Source: Polytrichum commune
Lineage: Eukaryota > Streptophyta > Polytrichopsida > Polytrichales > Polytrichaceae
Assembly: GCA_950295325.1 (NCBI GenBank)
Contig: OX485808.1
Span: forward strand, 33,503,180-33,567,179
DNA: 64,000 bases
Reading direction: 5' to 3'
Shown here piece after piece: positions 11,308 to 20,112 of the stretch (position 1 is the stretch's first letter; the number at the start of each line of letters is the position of its first letter). The notes below the pieces were generated by a model. The model was not told the origin of the DNA, did not search any database, and saw nothing but the letters and a program-made list of their open reading frames with translations. Position numbers and translations under genes: made by a program.

Positions 11308-13933
11308 GGCATAAAACTTGTCCAAGGCCTATCATTCAAAGACTTGCAACGCAAATCTAAATGTGAAGTAGATGTGGACTTCAAACCCATGGAAGAGCTA
11401 CGTATATTAAATGTCGAATGTTGTAACAATATTGACGTACTTTCATCTCTTGTCAAGGCATCACCTAATGTAAAATGCTTGAGGATGAATTTTCCATCCC
11501 CAAATACTATCTCTTTGATGAAAGAAAATGATTTCATAGAGAAATTTTGGAATCATTCCCAACAATATCTCCGATCCTTGCGCATATTTGAAGTGTCCAA
11601 TTGCAACTTTTCGGGATCATTGTTACAAGAAAATTTGGAGGGGTTGTCCTGGAAGGAAATCAACTTTTCGGATTGTGAAAACATAGAAACCATCCTCAAT
11701 GAGGTTGTTAGATTCTCCACGTTGGAGTCATTGTCAATCTCAAAATGCAACAAATTGGAAAACATACCTGAGGGTTTGACCACCCTCTCCACTTTGGAAG
11801 AATTAATTTTCTCGACATGTAGATCTTTGAGGAACATACCGGTAGGACTTGGTGGTTTGAGGAGCCTTAAGAAACTTAGAATGCAAAAATGTGAGGCTTT
11901 GGAGGAGTTCCTTCCCGGATTGAGCAACTTGGGTGCACTGGAGGAGTTGCATTTCTTGAAATGCCAGTCTTTGAGGAAGATACCCGAAGGATTTCATGGG
12001 TTGACGAGGCTCAAGAAACTTGGCATGTGGGAATGTGAGGCTTTGGAGGAGTTCCCTCCCGGATTGACAAACTTGTGTGCATTGGAGGAGTTGGATTTCT
12101 CGCGCTGTCCGTCTTTGAAGAAGATACCGGAAGGATTTGGTGGGTTGAAGAGTCTCAAGAAACTTGACATGTGGGCATGTGAGGCTTTGGAGGAGTTCCC
12201 CCCCGGATTGACAAACTTGTGTGCATTGGAGGAGTTGAATTTCTCGCTAGGTCCGTCTTTGAAGAAAATACCGGAAGGATTCAGTGGGTTGACGAGTCTG
12301 AAGAAACTGACCATGCAAGCATGTGAGGCTTTGAAAGAGTTCCCTCCCGGATTGACAAACTTGTGTGCATTGGAGGAGTTGGATTTCTCGAAATGCCGGT
12401 CTTTGAAGAAGATACTGGAAGGATTTGGTGGGTTGACGAGTCTTAAGAAACTCAACATGTGGGACTGTGAGGCTTTGGAGGAGTTCCCTCCCGGATTGAC
12501 AAACTTGTGTGCATTGGAGGAGTTGAATTTCTCGCTATGTCAGTCTTTGAGGAAGATACCAGAAGGATTTGGTGGGTTGACGAGTCTCAAAAAACTGACC
12601 ATGCAAGTATGTGCGGCTTTCGAGGTGTTCCCTCCCGGATTGAGCAACTTGTGTGCATTAGAGGAGTTGGATTTCTCTCTATGTCCGTCTTTGAAGAAGA
12701 TACCGGAAGGATTTGGTGGGTTGACGAGTCTCAAAAAACTGACCATGCAAGTATGTGCGGCTTTCGAGGTGTTCCCTCCCGGATTGAGCAACTTGTGTGC
12801 ATTGGAGGAGTTGGATTTCTCTCTATGTGGGTCTTTGAGGAAGGTACCGGAAGGATTTGGTGGGTTGACGAGTCTCAAAAAACTGACCATGCAAGTATGT
12901 GCGGTTTTCGAGGTGTTCCCTCCCGGATTGAGCAACTTGTGTGCATTGGAGGAGTTGGATTTCTCTCTATGTGGGTCTTTGAGGAAGGTACCGGAAGGAT
13001 TTGGTGGGTTGACGAGTCTCAAGAAACTGACCATGCAAGCATGTGAGGCTTTGGAAGAGTTCCCTCCCGGATTGACAAACTTGTGTGCATTGGAGGAGTT
13101 GGATTTCTCGCTATGTCGGTCTTTGAGGAAGATACCGGAAGGATTTGGTGGGTTGACAAGTCTCAAGAAACTTGACATGTGGGAATGTGAGGCTTTGGAG
13201 GAGTTCCCTCCCGGATTGACAAACTTGTGTGCATTGGAGGAGTTGAATTTCTCGCTATGTCGGTCTTTGAGGAAGATACCAGAAGGATTTGGTGGGTTGA
13301 CGAGTCTCAAGAAACTGGACATGTGGGAATGTGAGGCTTTGGAGGAGTTCCCTCCCGGATTGAGCAACGTGTGTGCATTGGAGGAGTTGAATTTCTCGCT
13401 ATGTCGGTGTTTGAGGAAGATACCGGAAGGATTTGGTAGGTTGACGCGTCTGAAGAAACTCAACATGTCGAAATGTGAGGCTTTGGAGGAGTTCCCTCCC
13501 GGATTGAGCAACGTGTGTGCATTGGAGCAGTTGGATTTCTCTCTAAGTCGGTCTTTGAGGAAGGTACCGGAAGGATTTGGTGGGTTGACGAGTCTCAAGA
13601 AACTTGACATGTGGGAATGTGAGGATTTGGAGGAGTTCCCGCCCGGATTGACAAACTTGTGTGCATTGGAGGAGTTGAATTTCTCGCTATGTCGGTCTTT
13701 GAGGAAGATACCGGAAGGATTTGGTGGGTTGACGAGTCTCAAGAAACTTGACATGTGGGAATGTGAGGATTTGGAGGAGTTTCCTCCCGGATTGAGCAAC
13801 TTGGGTGCACTGGAGGAGTTGAAATTCTCAAGATGTCGGTCTTTGAAGAAAATACCGGAAGGATTTGGTGGGTTGAAGAGTCTCAAGAAACTTGACATGT
13901 GGGCATGTGAGGCTTTGGAGGAGTTCCCCCCCC
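11308..13933 (+). CDS. NLR gene, LRR exon, first part (units 1-14)
   Basis: Starts GIKLVQGLSF, with about 190 residues of irregular LRRs (LRILNVECCNN, LESLSISKCNKLENIP). From Cys codon 11890 it becomes an array of 48-residue units, each two 24-residue LRRs (form: CEALEEFPPGL..LCALEEL then SLRKIPEGFGGLTSLKKL). Fourteen complete units run from 11890 to 13905 with an exact 144-bp period. The repeats should form the recognition solenoid. Cys recurs at a fixed LRR position. In unit 15 the tract that normally reads CCCTCCC is C8 (13926-13933), which throws the frame out by one; the shifted frame stops at 14031. The correct frame continues from this tract without interruption. Confidence 0.85.
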
Positions 13934-15634
13934 GGATTGACGAACTTGTGTGCATTGGAGGAGTTGAATTTCTCGCTATGTCCGTCTTTGAAGAAAATAT
14001 CGGAAGGATTTGGTGGGTTGACGAGTCTTAAGAAATTGGAGATGTGGAAATGTGAGGCTTTGGAGGAGTTCCCTCCCGGATTGAGCAACGTGTGTTCATT
14101 GGAAGAATTGAATGTCTCGCTATGTCGGTCTTTGAGGAAGATACCGGAAGGATTTGGTGGGTTGACGAGTCTTAAGGTACTTTACATGCAAGAATGTGAG
14201 GCTTTGGAGGAGTTCCCTCCTGGATTGACAAACTTGTGTGCATTGGAGGAGTTGGATTTCTCGAAATGCCGGTCTTTGAGGAAGATACCGGAAGGATTTG
14301 GTGGGTTGACGAGTCTCAAGAAACTGAACATGTGGAAATGTGAGGCTTTGGAGGAGTTCCCTCCCGGATTGAGCAACATGTGTTCATTGGAAGAATTGAA
14401 TGTCTCGCTATGTCAGTCTTTGAGGAAGATACCAGAAGGATTTGGTGGGTTGACGAGTTTGAAGAAACTGACCATGCAAGTATGTGAGGCTTTGGAGGAG
14501 TTCCCTCCTGAATTGACAAACTTGTCTGCATTGGAGGAGTTGGATTTCTCGAAATGCCGATCTCTGAGGAAGATACCGGAAGGATTTGGTGGGTTGACGA
14601 GTCTTAAGGTACTTTACATGCAAGAATATGAGGCTTTGGAGGAGTTCCCTCCCGGATTGAGGAACGTGTGTTCATTGGAGGAGTTGAATTTCTCGCTATG
14701 TCGGTCTTTGAGGAAGATACCAGAAGGATTTGGTGGGTTGACGAGTCTCAAGAAACTTGACATGTGGGAATGTGAGGCTTTGGAGGAGTTCCCTCCCGGA
14801 TTGACAAACTTGTGTGCATTGGAGGAGTTGAATTTCTCGCTATGTCGGTCTTTGAGGAAGATACCAGAAGGATTTGGTGGGTTGACGAGTCTCAAGAAAC
14901 TGGACATGTGGGAATGTGAGGCTTTGGAGGAGTTCCCTCCCGGATTGACAAACTTGTGTGCATTGGAGGAGTTGAATTTCTCGAAATGCCGGTCTTTGAA
15001 GAAGATACCGGAAGGATTTGGTGGGTTGACGAGTCTGAAGAAACTGACCATGCAAGCATGTGAGGCTTTGGAGGAGTTCCCTCCTGGATTGACAAACTTG
15101 TGTGCATTGGAGGAGTTGGATTTCTCGAAATGCCGGTCTTTGAAGAAGATACCGGAAGGATTTGGTGGGTTGACGAGTCTGAAGAAACTGACCATGCAAG
15201 CATGTGAGGCTTTGGAGGAATTCCCTCCCGGATTGAGCAATTTGTGTGCATTGGAGGAGTTGGATTTCTCGAAATCTTGGTGTTTGAGGAAGATACCGGA
15301 AGGATTTGGTGGGTTGACGAGTCTCAAGAAACTGACCATGCAAGTGTGTGAGGCTTTGGAAGAGTTCCCTCCCGGATTGACAAATTTGTGTGCATTGGAG
15401 GAGTTGAATTTCTCGAAATGCCGGTCTTTGAAGAAGATACCGGAAGGATTTGGTGGGTTGAGGAGTCTCAAGAAACTTGATTTGTCGGAATGTGAAGCTT
15501 TGGAGGAGTTCCCTCCTGGACTGAGCAACTTGTTTACATTGCAATGGTTGGATTTTTCGAGATGTTGGTCTTTGAGGAAGTTACCAGAAGGATTTGGGGG
15601 GTTGACGAATCTCAAGAAACTTGTCATGAAAGAA
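11890..15634 (+). repeat. tandem array of 26 LRR-coding 144-bp units
   Basis: Unit starts fall at 11890 + 144n up to unit 14 and one base later from unit 16 on, after the inserted C in unit 15. Units are nearly identical at DNA level, third codon positions included, so they are recently amplified or homogenised. Sub-blocks are visible: units 6-8 share AAFEVF/AVFEVF; only units 2 and 14 carry GLKSLKKLDMWA, and each is followed by a unit with a pure C tract in place of CCCTCCC. Beyond 15634 three or four degenerate units follow. Confidence 0.9.
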
Positions 15635-15691
15635 TGTGAGGTTTTGGAGGAGATTCCTCAAGGATTGAGCAACATGTTTGCATCGGAATAG
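13934..15691 (+). CDS. NLR gene, LRR exon, second part (units 15-26, after +1 shift)
   Basis: After the C8 tract the array goes on in the next frame for about 1.75 kb with no other break: units 15 to 26 run with the same 144-bp period and unit 27 starts at 15635. The later units lean toward KKLTMQ and KKLDMWE endings, and units 16-19 alternate two types (CSLEELNVSLC and CALEELDFSKC). Unit 27 ends at TAG 15689-15691, where other units have GAG (one substitution); this may be the present stop codon of the gene. With the frames corrected at 8563 and 13933, the reading frame from 8371 to here would be roughly 2,340 codons, long for an NLR because of the array. Confidence 0.8.
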   Translation, partial: GLTNLCALEELNFSLCPSLKKISEGFGGLTSLKKLEMWKCEALEEFPPGLSNVCSLEELNVSLCRSLRKIPEGFGGLTSLKVLYMQECEALEEFPPGLTNLCALEELDFSKCRSLRKIPEGFGGLTSLKKLNMWKCEALEEFPPGLSNMCSLEELNVSLCQSLRKIPEGFGGLTSLKKLTMQVCEALEEFPPELTNLSALEELDFSKCRSLRKIPEGFGGLTSLKVLYMQEYEALEEFPPGLRNVCSLEELNFSLCRSLRKIPEGFGGLTSLKKLDMWECEALEEFPPGLTNLCALEELNFSLCRSLRKIPEGFGGLTSLKKLDMWECEALEEFPPGLTNLCALEELNFSKCRSLKKIPEGFGGLTSLKKLTMQACEALEEFPPGLTNLCALEELDFSKCRSLKKIPEGFGGLTSLKKLTMQACEALEEFPPGLSNLCALEELDFSKSWCLRKIPEGFGGLTSLKKLTMQVCEALEEFPPGLTNLCALEELNFSKCRSLKKIPEGFGGLRSLKKLDLSECEALEEFPPGLSNLFTLQWLDFSRCWSLRKLPEGFGGLTNLKKLVMKECEVLEEIPQGLSNMFASE

Positions 15692-16135
15692 TTGAATTTG
15701 TCTGGATGTGGTTCTATGAGGAAGATACGGGAAACATTTTGTGGGTTGATAAATCTCAAGAAACTATACATTCAAAATAGTAAAGATTTGGAGGTGTTCC
15801 CTCCTGGATTGAGCAACCTACGTGCCTTGGAGGATTTGGATATGTCGAAATATCAGTCTTTGAGGAAGAAAGTGGAAGGATTTGGATGGGTGATGAGTAT
15901 CATGAATTTGACATGCTAGAATGTGAGGTTTTGGAGGGGTTTCCTCCCGGATTGAGCAACGTACGTTCCTCGGTGGAGTTGAATTTCTTGCAATGTTAGT
16001 CTTTGAGGAACATACCGGAAGGATTCGGTGGGTTGGGGAGTCTTTGAAAACTTAACAAGCAAGAATGTGAGGCTTTGGAGGAGTTTCCTCCGGGATCAAA
16101 CAACCTATGTGCCTTGGAGGAGTTTGATTTCCCAC
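15692..16135 (+). pseudogene. decayed LRR units at the 3' end of the NLR gene
   Basis: LRR coding continues in the same frame after the TAG at 15689 (LNLSGCGSMRKI, then KDLEVFPPGLSNLRALEDL) up to TAG 15917-15919. It then carries on more degenerately (LEGFPPGLSNVRS, NIPEGFGGLGSL, EALEEFPPGSNNL) with further stops near 15995 and 16045, dissolving at about 16135. This is the remnant of a longer array, now either 3' UTR or dead sequence. Decay increases with distance from the array, in contrast to its homogeneous middle. Confidence 0.75.
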
Positions 16136-16862
16136 AAATTTATCTAAAATCCACACGAAAGAATGCACACCTAATTTATTGTCTTTTTATTTCAATTCAC
16201 CTCAAATTATGTATGTTTGCATACAACTATTGTTTCAGAAGTTGATGGTTTGATTTCTTTGGTTTTATTTAAGAGGAATAAGGAGAGGAAAAAAAAGAGC
16301 ATATTGATCACAACCATGACCACATTACCAATCTTACTTGCCCAACTATGATACAAGATGTTAGTACTTGGGAGTAATTTTGAGGGTTGTACTTCACTTT
16401 CATTGGTTTTATTTTGTTTGATGAACACTACATGCTAACCCAAGATTTTCTGTCATTCCTTGTAAATGTTTTTGGGAATTATAGATTTATAGTGTTGCAT
16501 TAACTATCACTATTTAATTGTTTTTTAATCTTAATTTCAATTATTCATGACAATAGTGTAAGCCTTGGACAACCACCAAAATAATTATAGTTAACTAGGT
16601 TTTTTTCAATACATTTTAGGGAACAAGTAGAAAAATTTCAAACCAATTTAAAGAACAAATATAGTTAACTAGAGAAAAATAAGACCATATTAAAGAACAA
16701 CTATAGTTAACTAGAAAAAATTCAAACAACTATAATTATGTAACTAACTATAGGTAAGTAGAAAAAAAGAAAGTGATGTGGCCACATCACAGGCTTGCAT
16801 TTCGGGAAAGGCCTATAAGCCTCCTCCTTGAATACTTAGGGTTACTTCACGCATGAGACGGA
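16136..16862. repeat. intergenic DNA with AACTATAGTTAACTAG repeats (16575-16770)
   Basis: Possible 3' flank of the NLR gene. From 16575 to 16770 the word ATAGTTAACTAG, often as the palindrome-rich AACTATAGTTAACTAG, recurs four times, spaced by AT-rich phrases such as aaaatttcaaaccaattt. The same phrases occur at 57600-58140. The segment begins near 'ccttggacaacc', whose complement lies near the other copy's end (58130). It looks like a decayed mobile repeat with internal repeats. No gene is seen. Confidence 0.5.
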
Positions 16863-17358
16863 GGTTGCTTCACACATGAGGCAAGAGCCATGACCATGAA
16901 ATTGTGAGAGCCCAAAAGAAAGTGTCCAAAGGCCATCCCAACACACCTCCAACATCATGTAGTGTGGTCACGGACGCTCAAGTGTAGTGTGAAGTCATAT
17001 GTGACCGGGCCCTCAACCAAGTGCTATTTCAATGAATGCTTATTCATGTGGGTCCTCACACGTGATAAAATAGAATAAATCAATGATTGTGAGCGTTTGG
17101 AGTGTCATGGTCTCCTGGTTTTGTGTTAGGCCTACCTCCAAGAGGTGGTTTTTGAAAATCGTCCAAGTGACCATGAAACATGATCCATTTGATGCCATGT
17201 AAGAATCCGTGTAGCTTTACATCCATCTTACATTCACATACTCTGTTGGTCCCTCAAGCGTAGTGTGAAGCGAACTTGGACCCGCTCCGCCTTTTCCACC
17301 AACGAGAGTGTTTGAAGTGTAATGGTCACGGGCTCTTAGTCTCATGTGTGAAGTGGCT
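16863..17358 (+). mobile_element. Harbinger-like MITE, 500-bp family, copy 1
   Basis: Ends 'gcttcacacatgag...catgtgtgaagtggc' are inverted. The interior matches 54287-54786 almost throughout (for example 'gtgtccaaaggcc', 'tagtgtggtcacgga', 'ctacctccaagaggt') and matches 61244-61691 in reverse. No coding capacity. Assignment to PIF/Harbinger is by analogy with relatives in this window that have GGGC ends and TAA duplications. Confidence 0.6.
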
Positions 17359-17691
17359 CTGAAGGTCTATAACCATGGCATTCTAGGATCTCTCATTGGT
17401 CGAAAAGGTCGAGACCATCCAAGTTCACTTCACACTAGAAGATGAAGCATATCTAAGGGTCCAAAAAATTTATCATGAATGAAAAATCTACATGGATTCT
17501 TACATGGCAAATTATACATAATGTTTCATGGTTTGTTGGAATTTGTGTCAAGCCCACCTCGAAGAGGTGGGTCTAACACAAATCTTGGCAGGCCGTGTCA
17601 ATGGTAGGGCCATTGATAGAGAATCAAGGGCCCTCACAATTACATGGTCACGGCCCTAGGCTCGTGTGTGGAGTGGCCCTTACACCATTTC
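17340..17691 (-). mobile_element. Harbinger-like MITE, 350-bp family
   Basis: Read on the minus strand it starts TAAGGGCCACTCCACACACG and parallels 31688-32045: 'gccgtgaccatgtaa', 'tgtgagggcccttga', 'gtgtcaagcc...gaggtgggcttgac' and 'aaccatgaaaca'. It abuts and shares its end with the 500-bp element just before it. It has an internal inverted repeat around 17555-17585 (cccacctcgaagaggtggg). Non-coding. Confidence 0.6.
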
Positions 17692-18280
17692 TTGTATGAA
17701 GTGATTTCTCTAACTCCTAAATCTATGCGTGCAAAGATCCTTTATCTCAAAGACATTTGTATTCAATCCCTAAGTATGGGTGGCATCCAATGCATGCATT
17801 GAACTTTTGGTGGCCGCAAATTGCAATGCGTATCATAATTTATACACTACGCTAGAAATCTAATTTAGTGTGACCCACACTATTCATCATTGATGCATAT
17901 AAATGATCTTGTTACCATTGGCTACATCAAGAACTTCCAAAATATAATTATCAATATGTACGACTTGTAAGATGTTGGTATTACATCATAAATCTTAATT
18001 GATGTTGTGCACTGGTAATTATGTTGTTGTGTTGTCATCCTTCATTGTGTGTGCCACATTTTATACAAAGAAAATAACACATAAGTTTCAAACATATATT
18101 ACATTGTAATTATATTATACACCACTTAGGTGTAATGACTACATTATATATCACCTTACAAAAGTTTGTGGTGTAGTAACACGAGAACATGGCATGGGAC
18201 ACTTGCTACTATCTTAAGACAAGTCAGGTAGGTCACTTGAATCAACATGCCACTTCAATTTTTATACCACACTAAATCTC

Positions 18281-18311
<31 letters not shown>

Positions 18312-18757
18312 CATTTAATATTGTATTTAGTGTCACCAACACTAAATGTGAACCTAACATTATTTGTTATTCCTTGTAAAAGAAATATGGTCATTGTAGA
18401 TTTATAACGATGCAATTTTTGTCACTTAGAAAGTGATTTTTTCATCCAAATTTCAACCATCCATCACAATATGTCATTACTGAAATGTTAGGATGCAGAA
18501 TATACCAAATTGTTTTTAGTAATTGACAAGGATTTCATCCAAATTTCAATCATCCATGACGATACTTATAAACTTATTTATGAGGAGTGTCATTAGAAAA
18601 ATAACCACAGTGATGTAAAATCCTATATGACACTATATACAACATTTAGTGTACTATCCTATACTTAATTCAGCACACATATCGTGTTATGTGAGCCTAT
18701 GACGCTTTAGATGCTTTGGGTTTCTTGAGGAGCTTAAGTTAGGTGGATATATCTATA
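17692..18757. other. intergenic AT-rich DNA, ATAG microsatellite
   Basis: No gene seen. An (ATAG)n run of about 30 bp lies at 18281-18311. Scattered 'caccaacactaaatg' and 'catttagtgt' words around 17860-18660 are diverged pieces of the CACTACACTAAAT-ended elements. Part of 18380-18560 is internally duplicated ('catccaaatttcaaccatccat' type phrases). Confidence 0.4.
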
Positions 18758-18775
18758 TTCATAGAAAGAGGACAA

Positions 18776-18896
18776 AGAGGCATAACGCCCCATACTGCAT
18801 CATGGGTAACATGATCAATATCGGGTTAACGGGCTCGCATTCATGCTGGTACATGGTACGGGCGTTATTCTTTTCTTTTCTTTTCTTTTCTTTTCT
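18776..18896 (+). mobile_element. short retroposon with (TTTTC)n tail and 18-bp target duplication
   Basis: An 18-bp word, ttcatagaaagaggacaa, occurs exactly at 18758-18775 and again at 18897-18914. Between the copies lie 121 bp ending in about six TTTTC repeats. A long, perfect target-site duplication next to a simple-repeat tail is the signature of target-primed insertion by a LINE machinery, so this is a SINE or a severely 5'-truncated LINE. The insertion should be young, because the duplication is intact. 'gatcaatatc' is a weak B-box resemblance; no convincing A box is seen. Confidence 0.65.
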
Positions 18897-18914
18897 TTCA
18901 TAGAAAGAGGACAA

Positions 18915-19906
18915 GCTCGTCAACAATGCTATAGATTGCCATTCATCATTTACACTTATCTATGCAGGACCAGCTCTTTATTTCAAAACTTTCAAGCTCT
19001 TTGAGCTTGTACAAGCATATGCGACATCAACAATCAAATTCAACTCAAATTTGAGCGACATAAACATTGAAGAATTTCCTCTTCTTCTTCACAACACAAC
19101 AAGGCATTTCCAAAACCGTCATCCAATTGATACGGATCGTCGGTCTTTCCACTCACACACTGCCGTTCTCAATCACATACTAATACCAATCAACCCAACA
19201 ACTAAAGCATCATCACCAAGCCTATCAATCACCAAGGATCGGGATAGAGATGTGCACTTGCCACTCCCTGCCTCACCATCACCACAAACACAAGGGACTT
19301 CTCCACTAATACAACCTCAACCACAACCTGTTGGACAAACTTGTTGTTTTCACTACATTAGTTCACAATCCATCAAATTATCACGTAATTAAAGGAGGAT
19401 TATGGTTCATATTGGGGTGCCCTTGGCCTTGATTATATGACGATACTGGCACTCAAAAGACAATTGATGAGCTGAGACTCCCTACATTAAAATCCATGGT
19501 ATAGCGAGTGATTACTACTGGACTATGGTAAGTTGTAAGAGAGAGGTTGTGCAATTGTATGTACCGTACCGAGTGACCTTTGTAATCCACCCTTTTAATT
19601 TCACATTACCCTGTAAAAATCCCCCCAAAATCGAGTTTGATGTACGTTTTGGTACGAAATTCTTACTTAAAATTCATTGTAGCCTAGCAATTATCCTAGT
19701 ACTGACGCCTAGAACCCCAAATTGACATTTATTTGGCCTTGCATGTGTGTTTTGTTCAATTAAACCCAAACTCAAAAACCTATCTACACAACTTTTGGTT
19801 CTTGTGACTAGATCGATAGTGTGTGGCAAGGGTTTGTCCGCATGTCGTGCGCATGCTGCCTGGTTTGTCAAATGCTATTATTGTATCCAACTCCCCTTCT
19901 ATAGGA
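18915..19906. other. intergenic DNA, no gene recognised
   Basis: A 113-codon frame at 19051-19392 is rich in Pro, Ser and Gln with no domain that I know; its composition follows the C-rich local DNA. I do not call it a gene. Nothing else is seen. Confidence 0.35.
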
Positions 19907-20112
19907 CATAATATTATTCAGATCCATAACAATGTTATGTCAGACTGACATTATTCAATAGAATATTCACTGATATTCCCACCTATTATCGAATATTCCC
20001 CACATGATATTCCCTGATATTCCTTCATATTGAATGTGGGAGATATCAAGGACTATCCCGTGAAATGATGTCAATCCCACAAAACATTGTTATGAATATG
20101 AATAATGTTATG
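19907..20112. mobile_element. stem-loop MITE, CATAACATTA family, copy S1
   Basis: Long imperfect inverted repeat. The left arm starts cataatattattcagatcca and the right arm ends gaatatgaataatgttatg. Inner arms pair around 'gaatattcc' and 'ggaatat' words. It is related to 49510-49688 and 58267-58421. No clear target duplication and no coding content. Confidence 0.6.

Noticed and set aside
12540..15627. Long antisense frames (471 and 337 codons) and a 179-codon frame in a second + frame over the LRR array
   Set aside because: They exist because one stop-free 144-bp unit is repeated in phase; they have repeated, family-less sequence and no independent start or splice context.
11890..15634. CRISPR-like regular array
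   Set aside because: The units are continuous 144-bp coding repeats without spacers, in a plant gene.
19051..19392. 113-codon frame as a gene
   Set aside because: Composition-driven Pro/Ser/Gln run, no domain, no splice or promoter support.
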